A DNA stretch of 41,192 bases, from IMG/VR virus record IMGVR_UViG_3300045284_000220, positions 1 to 41,192 of that record; one strand, given 5' to 3'. Source of the DNA: a virus. Positions 1 to 9,093 of the stretch are shown piece after piece (within the stretch, counting starts at the first letter, position 1; each line of letters begins with the position of its first letter). The translations under genes and the position numbers were made by a program. Under the pieces are notes generated by a model that had not been told where the DNA came from, ran no database searches, and worked only from the letters and a program-made list of their open reading frames with translations.

Positions 1-212
1 CGCGCAGGAATTGGCGGTGAAGGCCGGCGTCTCCGCTGAAGACGCGGCAACCGCGATGCAGAGCCAAGCCAAGCTCCTCGAGGACGCGCGCAATGTATCG
101 ACACAAACCGGCGGCCCGCTGGCGGGAATGCCGACGGTCTATAAAGGTGGTGGGGTTGCCGCTATTACCGAAGAATTCAAGAATCTGGGTACCGCTGCCA
201 AATCCGCAGGCG
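1..212. repeat. Terminal direct repeat, left copy
   Basis: Bases 1-212 are the same as 40981-41192 except for C at 85 against A at 41065, which changes Asp to Glu in the tape measure protein. The repeat shows that the assembled molecule is circular or circularly permuted. It is an overlap of the linearised assembly and not evidence of a physical end. Confidence 0.95.
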
Positions 213-1639
213 AGGCCATAGAGGGTGTGAGAGGACATTTAATAAGGTTGCCCGATACTTCCGGGAAGATCGCGCCGGCATTGCCTATGGCTTACCGCGG
301 GGGAGCTCAGGAAGCCCGCGATTTTACGAAGCCGCTCGAACTTTATCAGTTCGAGGTAAAGCGGTTTGAATCGAGCGCGAAGGGGATTCTTCAGCAACAC
401 CAGTTTTTGAATGCGAGCTTTTTGCAGTGGCGGAAAATTCTCGGCGACACCTCGACCGAGCTCAACGTTCTATCGAAGGCTCAATTCGGCGTCCCGGCCG
501 CGACGGGCATCAAATTAGCCGAGACGAATATCAAGAACCTCGACAAACAAATTAAAGAATTAGAAGGCACCGCGCGCGGCGCCACGGCTGGCGCGCTGTC
601 TGACGATGAACGGTTACGAATATCGCAGGCAAAGCTCGCGACGCAGCGCGAGGAAACGGCCGCCAAAATCTCAAGCGGCATTCTCTCGGCTCGCGTCGCT
701 ATAATTGAGTTCAGCGTCAAAGCAAATGACGTGATGACCAAAGCTTTAGAGGATATCGGGGCAAGTGTTAGCCGTACATGGAAGGCGATTGCAGCGGAAC
801 CCGCTAAAGCCATCGCCTCGTTTCGTCAGAACCTAGAATTGTGGAGCAAGGCTTTTGACCCTTTGTGGAATAAATTCCAGCAATTCGGCAATTGGCTGAG
901 CACAACATTTTCATCCACCATCGGTTCGGCCGCGAAGTGGTTTTCTGACGCATGGACCGCTTCCTTTAATTGGGTATCGAGACAAATCAGCAGCGTCATC
1001 GGCCTATTTCGTTCACTCACCGGCTCCGCCATCGAGGCAGCAAAAGCAGCGGGCGCCGCGGTAGGCGCTGCTGGTGCAGGCGCAGCGATGGCCAGCGCGG
1101 GCGGCGCGCCACCAGGCACACCGGGGACCAGCGGCTACCAAGCGGCGCCTGCTCAGATGGTTTCGCCAACCGGCGATGCGAGTTCATTTGGAGTCAACGT
1201 CTACCGGGGCGGCTCGGGCGGCACCGCCGTTCAGCCAACCGGCGGGCCGATGTCTATCCGTGAAGAGCCACACGCCACTGGCGGCTACATCCGCGGGCCG
1301 GGCACCGGCACCAGCGATAGCATTTTCGCGCGGCTGAGCAACGGCGAGTTTGTGCTCAACGCCGGCTCGGTTCGCCGTCTCGGTGTCGGTTTCCTGCAAT
1401 CACTTAATTCGTTCGCCGCGGGCGGCCTCGTCGGCGCATCGCCGATCCGCTTCGCCGCGGGCGGCTTGGCGTCAGCCTCGGCGGGCCGAGCGGTACATCT
1501 GCATTTGGGGTCGCAGAGCTTCGCCCTGTCCGGTTCGGCGGGCGTCGTCGATGCGCTGGTTAGCGAGGCGCATTGGCAGCAGACGCGCTCGGCCGGTGTC
1601 AAGCCGTCATGGTTTGCAGGCCGACCAAGTGGGCGCTAA
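1..1639 (+). CDS. Tail tape measure protein, C-terminal part (gene continues from 40475)
   Basis: This is the C-terminal part of the protein that sets tail length and assists DNA passage. The frame is open at base 1 and matches the start fragment at 40475, giving about 714 residues across the join. Visible features are a central helical, amphipathic region, an Ala/Gly-rich segment near 1030-1110, and a C-terminal motif of the form GTSDSIFARLSNGEFVLNA followed by RRLG, which is common at the end of tape measure proteins. Gene order (tail tube, chaperones, this gene, tail tip) agrees. If about 1.5 angstrom per residue holds, the tail would be near 100 nm; that figure is an inference. Confidence 0.9.
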   Translation, partial: AQELAVKAGVSAEDAATAMQSQAKLLEDARNVSTQTGGPLAGMPTVYKGGGVAAITEEFKNLGTAAKSAGEAIEGVRGHLIRLPDTSGKIAPALPMAYRGGAQEARDFTKPLELYQFEVKRFESSAKGILQQHQFLNASFLQWRKILGDTSTELNVLSKAQFGVPAATGIKLAETNIKNLDKQIKELEGTARGATAGALSDDERLRISQAKLATQREETAAKISSGILSARVAIIEFSVKANDVMTKALEDIGASVSRTWKAIAAEPAKAIASFRQNLELWSKAFDPLWNKFQQFGNWLSTTFSSTIGSAAKWFSDAWTASFNWVSRQISSVIGLFRSLTGSAIEAAKAAGAAVGAAGAGAAMASAGGAPPGTPGTSGYQAAPAQMVSPTGDASSFGVNVYRGGSGGTAVQPTGGPMSIREEPHATGGYIRGPGTGTSDSIFARLSNGEFVLNAGSVRRLGVGFLQSLNSFAAGGLVGASPIRFAAGGLASASAGRAVHLHLGSQSFALSGSAGVVDALVSEAHWQQTRSAGVKPSWFAGRPSGR

Positions 1640-1661
1640 GCTGCCGGGACTACGCTGACGA

Positions 1662-2129
1662 ATGGCGATCACGGCGGCGACCCCGACCGATCTTAGTATT
1701 ACCTTCGACCTTTCCTTCGGGCCGGGCGTCAACCCCTACTCGGCGCGCGGCCTGCGCGGCACGCTGAGCCCGATCGACGCGGCGCGCGGCCTGGATAAGC
1801 TCGCGCGTACGGTCAACGGCGGGCTCATCGACATATCCGCGCCGCAGATGCGGCGATATCGGCTCAGCGTCTCCGGCAACGACTACGCGCCGCCCGCGCT
1901 CGATGGCTTGTGGGTCGGCATGATCGTCGACGTCAATTCGCACGTCGAGCTCGCGGTGCTTACCGCGACGGGCACTACCTCGCGCCCGCCGGTCGCCGGC
2001 AGCTTACGCACCGAAGGCGATTACACCTATTACCGTCCGTCGTTCCGCATGATGGTCGTCGAGTATCAAGTGGATCGCGAGGAATGGGAGCAAGCCGTGT
2101 CGTGGTCGCTGGCGCTAGAGGAAATCTAG
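1662..2129 (+). CDS. Tail-associated protein of unknown function
   Basis: The 155-residue protein starts at ATG 22 bases after the tape measure stop. I do not recognise its family. It looks globular and mostly beta, with no signal peptide or membrane segment, and ends in an acidic helix (EWEQAVSWSLALEE). Its place directly after the tape measure gene and before a large tail tip protein is where siphoviruses usually keep the distal tail protein, so a tail tip or baseplate role is the best guess. That function rests on position alone. Confidence 0.75.
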   Translation: MAITAATPTDLSITFDLSFGPGVNPYSARGLRGTLSPIDAARGLDKLARTVNGGLIDISAPQMRRYRLSVSGNDYAPPALDGLWVGMIVDVNSHVELAVLTATGTTSRPPVAGSLRTEGDYTYYRPSFRMMVVEYQVDREEWEQAVSWSLALEEI

Positions 2130-2132
2130 CGG

Positions 2133-4988
2133 ATGCCTGGACCGTTCTGTTTTGCCTGGGCCGGCGGGGAGTTAGCGGATCAGGTGACGCTGGTCACCAA
2201 CGGCAACACCCACGGCGCGCGTCTCGACCGCGCGACCTTCGTCGGGGATGTCAATGCCGGCAACAACCAGTTAATCAATATGGGCACGAACCAGGGACTC
2301 GAGGTCGGCTGGCTCTACCGGCTATCGGGACCCGGCGTCACCGATGGCACCTATTTCGTGTATGACGACAGCGTGCTCGTGGGGTTCCCCGGCAGTATCA
2401 ATCTATTCTCGGCCGCGACCGGCACGTTGCGATCCGGGACGTTCGAGGCTACCAAGTCGACCGTCATCGGCACGGTGCTCGGTACGCTCAGCCACGGCAG
2501 CAACGTCGTCTTGATCTCCGATGCCGGGTCATTGCCGGATGGCGTCTATGGCGTGTTCGGCACCGGCATCGGCGAAACGAACGTGCCGATCGGCACCACC
2601 ACCGGGACGACCTACACTACCGGCGGCGGCATCATGGAGATCGGCTATGCCTGGATGCAATATGCCGGCGGCGTCGGAACGCTTCACGTCCTTGCTGCAA
2701 CGCCGCACACTACGCTCAACGTCGATTTGAGCGGTCAGCAGACCAGCGTCACGACTTACACGGTCGCGCCGCAAGCGGTACGGGCGACCGCCGGCGGCCT
2801 TTTCCCGATCGAAGTGACCGGCTTTCCGACCGGCAGCGCCTATACCGTCACGAATATCCCATCGCTAAGCGATCTCATGCCTGGGCTTGTCTACAATATC
2901 AGCGGCAGCGGCATTCAGACGGGGACAACGTTTGTCGCGCCGAGCGGCGGCACGTCGATTGACCTCGATCTCCCGGCCGAATCGTCCGAGATTAATGATG
3001 TGCTGACGATCGCCGGCCCGCGCACGCCGAACGCTCCTTTTGATCCGGCCGTACACAACCGCTTCGATGAGGAAATCATTAGCGTCGAGATCGCGCAGGA
3101 GGAAGGCGGCTTCGCTACGTTGACGGTCGATATCAAAAATCCCGGCATCGGCCTGCTGGCGACCGGGCGTATGTTGTGGGCTTGGCTCAGTTGGGACCAA
3201 GCCTGGACACCCGAGGGCGGCAGCGCTCCGGATCTCGTGCCTTTGTTCAATGGCCGATTGATCGGCGTGCCGCGGCTGCAAGCAAACGAAGTCGTGCAAC
3301 TGCAATTTCTCGCGCGGCCGGATGACTTCAATGTGCAAAAGCTCGGCTGGGCCGATTATCTCGCGGTGCTGCCTTACTACGATCCGATCTGGTACGCGCA
3401 AAACCTTAGCTCCGACACCGTGCTCGAAGCCTACTCGTCATTGTGGCACATCGACCGGAGCTCATTAGCGGTCAGCGTCAGCGATATCTTGCAGGGCGAA
3501 GACGGCACCGTCTCGATCGGCGAGGATCAGACGATCTATGATCGGTTTAGCCTTGCATATGGGCAACCGCCGCTGATTTCCGCGACGATCTCCGGAACGG
3601 TATCCTGGCAGCAGCAAGCCGAAGGGATCATTGATGTCACGCAGGCGATCGTCAGCGCGTTCCATACCTCTGGCTCGGCTTATGCTTACACGTTCGCCGT
3701 CGGCCATTTCGGCAATAACGGCGGCGGCTTGATACAGGTACTTTGCGGCGACGGGCTCAAAAGCGACTGGCCGAGCCCAGGCACCAGCATCGGCGGCGGC
3801 TGGTCGCTTAGCACCCGCAACGACGGCCGCGGCTATCCGCTCTGCTACATCATTGATGCCGTAAAGCCGAATGGATGGATGATGCCGCTGGTTTACACCG
3901 TCACCTATGAAGGACAGCCGGCACCGGCGAGTCAGGCGGGCAACACAACCGATCAAAGCAACGTCAATATCTTTTTACATCCGTTCGGCGTTTACACCGC
4001 TGCCTTTCCGCTGAACGTCTACAAGGTGCGGATGAATCTCGAATATAAGGCCAATCGGAAGCGCACCGAAACCGTCACCGCGGTACTCACAGCAGGCGTG
4101 CAGCGCGAGCTGTCCGACTCGTCGGAAAGCGACCGCGAAACGATCAGCCTGAGCTCGGAGTACGTCGGCCAGGGGGTCGATCCCGGCGGCGTTATCCCGA
4201 TCGGTAATGTCGCGTATCGCTCGTATTTCCAGACGACGCGCGGCGGCTCCTCCTTTGAATATCTGTTGCTGCTCGCGCGGGCGAAGATTAGGGCACGGGG
4301 CCGAGCCGTCGATGTGACCTTCGCCGTCGATTGGCGGACCGCGCTCGGCATATCGCTGCGCCAGAGCATCGAGCTCACTGACCGGCGGCTTCCCGGCGGC
4401 ACGGCAAGCGGCAAGGTTAAATCATACAGGCTCACCGCCAGCACGACCGGAATGCTCGGGGAGTTTACCATCGGCTGCACGATCGGCAGCGGCGACGGCT
4501 ACGATATGGCATATCAGACGCTCGGTGATTTCGTAGTCGCCGATGACGGGCTCAATCTGACCAACCTCACCGTGGGCAGCGCGCTGAACGAATGTGTCGT
4601 CACCAACGGGATGCTAAAGCAAGTTCCGATTCTGCACGGCTTCCAGCACTCTACTTGGCCGCAGTTTAGCGACCCGATCGGTACTATGCGAACAATCTCG
4701 ACAACGGTGACGCTCGATATGAAGCCGGTCGTGGGCGGGGAGTTCCATACTGATTTCTATCCCTCGGTCGCGATGCTGAGCCTGCCGCGCACGATTGATC
4801 TTTCGGCTTACAGTCCCGGTTGGGTGCCGCCGCCGGGTTATCCGTTCGCCGCGCCGCCCGATGTGTATGTGCCGCGTCCGCCCGTCACCGAGCCGTTTGT
4901 GCCGCAGCCCGGCGATCCAGTGTATGCTTATGTCGGCTATGTCGTCGCCGGTTATCAGCACTACGCCGGCGCGCAGATAACCATCTAA
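2133..4988 (+). CDS. Large tail tip or baseplate protein
   Basis: The 951-residue protein starts at ATG three bases after the previous stop, with a GAGGAAA ribosome site about 10 bases upstream. The first 300 residues are Gly/Thr/Val-rich and look like beta-sandwich material. The middle (about residues 305-420) contains EEIISVEIAQEEGG and a stretch with NGRLIGVP and VVQLQFLARP, resembling the hub-type domains of phage tail proteins. A Pro-rich tail (VPPPGYPFAAPPDVYVPRPP) closes it. Position and size suggest a Tal-like hub or host-contact protein. No peptidase motif was found, so a cell-wall-cutting role is not supported. Confidence 0.75.
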   Translation: MPGPFCFAWAGGELADQVTLVTNGNTHGARLDRATFVGDVNAGNNQLINMGTNQGLEVGWLYRLSGPGVTDGTYFVYDDSVLVGFPGSINLFSAATGTLRSGTFEATKSTVIGTVLGTLSHGSNVVLISDAGSLPDGVYGVFGTGIGETNVPIGTTTGTTYTTGGGIMEIGYAWMQYAGGVGTLHVLAATPHTTLNVDLSGQQTSVTTYTVAPQAVRATAGGLFPIEVTGFPTGSAYTVTNIPSLSDLMPGLVYNISGSGIQTGTTFVAPSGGTSIDLDLPAESSEINDVLTIAGPRTPNAPFDPAVHNRFDEEIISVEIAQEEGGFATLTVDIKNPGIGLLATGRMLWAWLSWDQAWTPEGGSAPDLVPLFNGRLIGVPRLQANEVVQLQFLARPDDFNVQKLGWADYLAVLPYYDPIWYAQNLSSDTVLEAYSSLWHIDRSSLAVSVSDILQGEDGTVSIGEDQTIYDRFSLAYGQPPLISATISGTVSWQQQAEGIIDVTQAIVSAFHTSGSAYAYTFAVGHFGNNGGGLIQVLCGDGLKSDWPSPGTSIGGGWSLSTRNDGRGYPLCYIIDAVKPNGWMMPLVYTVTYEGQPAPASQAGNTTDQSNVNIFLHPFGVYTAAFPLNVYKVRMNLEYKANRKRTETVTAVLTAGVQRELSDSSESDRETISLSSEYVGQGVDPGGVIPIGNVAYRSYFQTTRGGSSFEYLLLLARAKIRARGRAVDVTFAVDWRTALGISLRQSIELTDRRLPGGTASGKVKSYRLTASTTGMLGEFTIGCTIGSGDGYDMAYQTLGDFVVADDGLNLTNLTVGSALNECVVTNGMLKQVPILHGFQHSTWPQFSDPIGTMRTISTTVTLDMKPVVGGEFHTDFYPSVAMLSLPRTIDLSAYSPGWVPPPGYPFAAPPDVYVPRPPVTEPFVPQPGDPVYAYVGYVVAGYQHYAGAQITI

Positions 4989-5002
4989 ACGGAGAGCATC
5001 CG

Positions 5003-5443
5003 ATGTTTCTCGAATACGCGGTGCGGCCTTTTCAGACAGCGGATTCGCACGGCGCGATCATCATTCCGTCAACGTCCGCTGGCACCCGAGAACGCGCAAC
5101 GATAACCTGGGGCGCTAAGGCGACGATGCCGAACGCCAACGCGGGCATTAACTTCCAGGTGCAATGCTGCAAGAGTACCGCCACCGAGAAAAACCGAAAA
5201 AACGATCGGGTTAGAATCACCGGGTCAGATGGCGAAAGCTATGTGGACGTTGACCGCGCCTATCAAATGGAGCTCAACACAGAAAACAAAAACAATTGCG
5301 ACGACCCCTCCTCGCAGTGGTCGGGCGTGACGCAGGCGATGAATGAGGATATGGCCTCGTGGGTCTCCGACTTCGCCAGCATCGATTTCAGTAACAGCCT
5401 CGAAGGCACATGCGCCGCAACGTGGAACTTCTCGCGCTCCTAA
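5003..5443 (+). CDS. Phage structural protein of unknown function (146 aa)
   Basis: The ATG at 5003 has a good ribosome site (GGAGAG) eight bases upstream; longer upstream starts would run into the tail tip gene. The 146-residue product has no membrane segment, is rich in Asn, Ser and Asp, and has a Cys pair (QCCKS). Its family is not recognised. It lies between the tail tip and fibre genes and ends directly against the next start, so it is probably a minor virion protein or an assembly factor for the tail tip. Confidence 0.75.
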   Translation: MFLEYAVRPFQTADSHGAIIIPSTSAGTRERATITWGAKATMPNANAGINFQVQCCKSTATEKNRKNDRVRITGSDGESYVDVDRAYQMELNTENKNNCDDPSSQWSGVTQAMNEDMASWVSDFASIDFSNSLEGTCAATWNFSRS

Positions 5444-6091
5444 ATGCCCTACTTCCTAGAAGATCCGTTTGACCGGATCGTCGATGTTCACTGGAAGAAG
5501 AAGCCGGATGACGGCGGCGGCGGCGAGCCGCCGGTATATCCGCCACCGAACTGCGGCGGATGGAGTTATACTGGCGATGTTGGCGTGTCGATCATCTATG
5601 TGAGCATAGCGGCGGCACACCGGGCGGCCGGGCCGGATGGCACATATATTCAACCGACCGATATGCCGCCGATTGATTGGGCTCAAATTGGGCCGCCGCA
5701 AGGGAACAACACCGTTCGTGGCGCTCAAGTTTATGTGGCTGGCGTAGGCTCGGACGGTGTTCATATACGCATCACCGAGAGCCCGGGAACTTTGGTGTGG
5801 TGGGTTTGGCCAGGCAAGGCATGGACTGATCCTACCATCTGGCAGTTTCCGTATTCACTCCCGAGCGGCCCACCCCATGGGACGGGTAGCTTTGATCAGA
5901 TAATTCCAAGTGCGAGTAACCATCCTGGCCCGGTAGATCCTAACAATCCTAATAATTTGGGCACGACAATCCAACTTGGCGTCCATGCCACGGGCACCTC
6001 GGGGCCTCATATTTGGACGGTTTCGATAGATCATACCTCCTGTCCGGCTGGCTCATTACCGTATGTCTCGGTGCCACCTGTTCCGGTGTAG
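5444..6091 (+). CDS. Unknown protein in the tail tip operon (215 aa)
   Basis: The ATG follows the previous stop with no gap. The N-terminus carries a basic-acidic segment, then a Gly run and a Pro-rich stretch (GEPPVYPPPNCGG) that looks like a linker. The rest is Trp-, Gly- and Pro-rich and beta-like, ending with Pro/Val. There is no signal peptide or membrane helix. A virion-attached domain such as a small fibre or accessory protein is plausible from context. Base composition near 5930-5970 is slightly more AT-rich than its neighbours. Confidence 0.7.
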   Translation: MPYFLEDPFDRIVDVHWKKKPDDGGGGEPPVYPPPNCGGWSYTGDVGVSIIYVSIAAAHRAAGPDGTYIQPTDMPPIDWAQIGPPQGNNTVRGAQVYVAGVGSDGVHIRITESPGTLVWWVWPGKAWTDPTIWQFPYSLPSGPPHGTGSFDQIIPSASNHPGPVDPNNPNNLGTTIQLGVHATGTSGPHIWTVSIDHTSCPAGSLPYVSVPPVPV

Positions 6092-6094
6092 ACG

Positions 6095-8314
6095 ATGGAT
6101 TTAACGTTCCGCACATTAGGACCGTGGGGCGCGGGCAAAGGCTCGGACCTCTATGCATCCGAGGTCGACAACAACTTCTGGTCGCTCGCGCAGGCGATCG
6201 TCGATCTGACGAACAACCCGGCAACACCGAACGGCATCGAGTCGATCTCCGTCTCGGGCACGCAGATGACGATCACCCTGCACGATGGCACGGTGCTCGG
6301 CCCGTACACCATGCCCGTCTTAACGTTCCGCTGGCGCGGCGAGTATGAGGCTGGTGCGATCTATGCGGTTTTGGACGTTTTCACCGTCAGGACCGGCAAC
6401 CCGTCGATCGCCGACATTTCGACGGTGCGGTACGGGATCTTTATGGTGCAGATTGCGCTCTCGGATGCGCCGCTGTTCGATCCAGACCTGACTGTCGATG
6501 GTGCGCCGGTTTTCCTGCAATTGTACGGCTCGGTCGACACGCTGTTAAGCACCCTAGGTGACGTCGCGGTAGATGAGCCGCCCGGCTCAAATCCTCTTAT
6601 TGACGGTATGGCGTTGCGGTGGAGCACCGCGACCAACAAGTGGGTAAATTCATATATCGGCTCGATGGCGGTTCAGAACGCCGATTTTGTGACGATTACC
6701 GGCGGTACCATCCAAAATATGCCGCCACCACTGCTGCCGGGTGACGTTGCCACCAAGGCTTATGTCGACGCGTTGCCGGCCGGAATGACATCGCCCGACC
6801 AGACGATGTTGGCAAACATCTCTGGCATCATCGCGCCAGCGATTCCAAATACCCTGAGTGATTTTCTCGACCGCGTGCTCGGTACGACGATCCGGGGCAC
6901 GCTGCTTTATCGCGGCGGCCCCGGCTGGATCGCGCTACCACCCGGCACCAATGGCTTGTTCCTTCAGACGCATGATGCCGGCGCTGATCCGACATGGGAG
7001 ATCGGCGCTTCCGGCGTTGTCTCGATCACCGCCGGCACCGGGATCTCGACTGGAAGCGCACCGATCACCGCGACGGGCACGGTATCTCTAGATGCGATCT
7101 CCGATAGCAATTTGCTTTCGAATATCAGCGGTGTGTCGGCCGCCCCGACACCGACGACGATCTCGGCATTCCTCGATCATGTTCTCGGCGCCGCGCGCGG
7201 CACGGTGCTGACGCGCAACGTCAGCGGATGGGTCGCGCTGCCGCCGGGCACCAGCGGATATTTCCTCAAGACGCAGGGGACGGGCGCTGACCTTGCGTGG
7301 GATGCCCCGGTAGGTTCGGGCACCGTCACCTCGGTCGCGGCCGGCACCGGCCTGACGACCGGCGGCGCGCCGATCACCGCCAGCGGCGCGATCTCGTTCG
7401 CGACGATGGCCGATAGCAGCCTGCTCGCGAATGTCAGTGGCAGCACGGCGGCGCCGGTTGCGACCACGGCGACCCTGCTGCTCGACCATGCGTTCGGCGC
7501 CACGCAGGGCGCGGTGCTGTACCGCGGAGCGAGCGCCTGGGTGATGCTCACGCCCGGCACCAGCGGGCAGATCCTGACGACCGGCGGCGTGGCGGCGAAT
7601 CCTTCCTGGCAGAACGCGCCGACGACCGGCGGCTCGGTGCCGAACCAGCGGATCATCGCCAACATTTCGGGCTCGTCGGCCGTCCCGAGCGGTAACACGC
7701 TGTCGAACATTCTCGATGCGATCGTATCGTCGGCCCGCGGTACTCTGCTGTATCGGACGAATAGCGGTTGGGTCGGGTTGGCGCCGGGCGTCTCGGGCCA
7801 AGTGCTTACGACCGGCGGGTCGGCGGCCGATCCGAACTGGGTCACGAATGCCGGCGGCACCATCGCGATTACGACGCCGCACGCGCAGGACACGCTCTCG
7901 TACAATACGAGCTCCGGTAAGTTTGAGAATGTGCGCCCGCGCTATGTCGTCGGCGCGTTCACGCCCGGCACGATGCTCGCCGCCAGTCAGAATTTGCTAT
8001 TTCACAAATTCTCGAAGGCCGTGACGATCCCGGCGAACCTCGGCGCCTATCTCGGGCATACGACCGAGGCGGGCGGCTCGGTGGCGGCAACCGCCTCGAC
8101 TGCAATCACGCTGGCGCGGTCCTTGGCTGGATCACCGACGAGCTATAGCCCGGTCGCAACGATCACCTTCGCCGCCGGGTCGGTGACCGGCTCGATGTCC
8201 ACGCAGGCGGCGATCAGCTTTGGGCAAGGCGATATTTTGCGGCTGCGCGGCCCGGCCTCGCCCGATCCGACCTTTGCCGATTTCCACCTGACTCTCGTGG
8301 GGTTCGAGACATGA
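6095..8314 (+). CDS. Tail fibre protein with four internal repeats
   Basis: The 739-residue protein begins with a conserved virion-attachment-like segment. A degenerate repeat of about 70 residues follows, seen four times between about residues 230 and 600. Each unit holds an ANISG or NVSG core, a segment like FLDHVLG, then RGTLLYR, a GWxxLxPGTSG motif and ADPxW. Short Gly/Thr-rich links (SITAGTGISTGSAPITATG) join the units, as in trimeric fibre shafts. The C-terminus looks like a receptor-binding or trimerisation domain. Host recognition is the expected role. The stop overlaps the next start (ATGA). Confidence 0.85.
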   Translation: MDLTFRTLGPWGAGKGSDLYASEVDNNFWSLAQAIVDLTNNPATPNGIESISVSGTQMTITLHDGTVLGPYTMPVLTFRWRGEYEAGAIYAVLDVFTVRTGNPSIADISTVRYGIFMVQIALSDAPLFDPDLTVDGAPVFLQLYGSVDTLLSTLGDVAVDEPPGSNPLIDGMALRWSTATNKWVNSYIGSMAVQNADFVTITGGTIQNMPPPLLPGDVATKAYVDALPAGMTSPDQTMLANISGIIAPAIPNTLSDFLDRVLGTTIRGTLLYRGGPGWIALPPGTNGLFLQTHDAGADPTWEIGASGVVSITAGTGISTGSAPITATGTVSLDAISDSNLLSNISGVSAAPTPTTISAFLDHVLGAARGTVLTRNVSGWVALPPGTSGYFLKTQGTGADLAWDAPVGSGTVTSVAAGTGLTTGGAPITASGAISFATMADSSLLANVSGSTAAPVATTATLLLDHAFGATQGAVLYRGASAWVMLTPGTSGQILTTGGVAANPSWQNAPTTGGSVPNQRIIANISGSSAVPSGNTLSNILDAIVSSARGTLLYRTNSGWVGLAPGVSGQVLTTGGSAADPNWVTNAGGTIAITTPHAQDTLSYNTSSGKFENVRPRYVVGAFTPGTMLAASQNLLFHKFSKAVTIPANLGAYLGHTTEAGGSVAATASTAITLARSLAGSPTSYSPVATITFAAGSVTGSMSTQAAISFGQGDILRLRGPASPDPTFADFHLTLVGFET

Positions 8315-8436
8315 TCACCGTGACCGCCCGCTATCCCTGCGGCTTTTGTCAGAAGGTCCGGACCATCGCCGGTCGCTTAATCAAGCCCAGACCCGCGCCG
8401 CCACCGAAGCCGCCAACCCAGAGTGTAAAGCGATGA
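8311..8436 (+). CDS. Small CxxC protein between fibre genes (41 aa)
   Basis: A 41-codon frame is coupled at both ends by four-base ATGA overlaps, with the fibre gene upstream and the next tail gene downstream. This is strong evidence that it is translated. The product starts MITVTARYPCGFCQK, a single CxxC pair that could bind metal, followed by a basic Pro-rich tail (KPRPAPPPKPP). No function is known to me. It may be a small structural link or fibre chaperone. Confidence 0.65.
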   Translation: MITVTARYPCGFCQKVRTIAGRLIKPRPAPPPKPPTQSVKR

Positions 8437-9092
8437 CCGGATTCACCGACAGAACCTCGCAAGGCATCCTCAACCACATCACTGGCAAGACGGCGCTCTA
8501 TACGATCCCAACGGCCTATGTCGCGCTGTTCACCGCGGTCGGCACCGACGCCGGGACCGGCTTCACCGAGCCAGCGGTCGGCTCCTATGCGCGCGTCGCG
8601 ACGGCTGCGGCCGACTGGAACTCGGCATCGGGCTCGGCGCCGTCACAGATCAGCAACGCCAACACGCTGACCTTCCCCACGGCTACGGCCGATTGGGGCT
8701 CGATTATCGCGATGGGGCTTTACGACGCCGTGACCGCGGGCAATCTGCTGGCGTGGGATTATTTCGGAAACTATGCGTGGCTCCCGGCGACGGTTAGCGC
8801 GGCATCGCCGGCTGTCATCACCGCCAAAGCGCACGGCTTCTCAGCGGCCGATCTGGTCGAGTGGTCAATCGAATATGGCGGGGTCAACCCGACCTTCTCT
8901 CAGAGCAATTTTACCGGCCAGCTTACCGTCGCATCGCCCTCGACCGACACCTTTACCGTGACCAATGCGGCGACTGCGGTGAACACCAGCGCGACCGGCA
9001 ACGGTATGGTGCGGAAGCTGGTGGCGCAGAGCGTCAACAACGGCGCCTCGGCCGCTTTCCCGGCCGGCTCGCTGATTATCCGGTCGTCGTAA
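8433..9092 (+). CDS. Phage tail fibre-type protein (219 aa)
   Basis: The ATG at 8433 is chosen because it overlaps the upstream stop as ATGA and because the family begins here, with the segment GFTDRTSQGILNHITG followed by a stretch like YVALFTAVGTDAGTG and SYARVA. This pattern is widespread in phage tail fibre and minor tail proteins. The second half (after about residue 120) is a Thr/Ser/Ala-rich beta domain. The gene sits within the fibre cluster, so it is likely a virion component near the tail tip. Confidence 0.8.
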   Translation: MTGFTDRTSQGILNHITGKTALYTIPTAYVALFTAVGTDAGTGFTEPAVGSYARVATAAADWNSASGSAPSQISNANTLTFPTATADWGSIIAMGLYDAVTAGNLLAWDYFGNYAWLPATVSAASPAVITAKAHGFSAADLVEWSIEYGGVNPTFSQSNFTGQLTVASPSTDTFTVTNAATAVNTSATGNGMVRKLVAQSVNNGASAAFPAGSLIIRSS

Positions 9093-9093
9093 C

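Noticed and set aside
7088-7882. A 264-codon minus-strand frame in the fibre gene
   Set aside because: It is the antisense of the repeat region and is composed of Arg/Gly/Ala repeats with no ribosome site.
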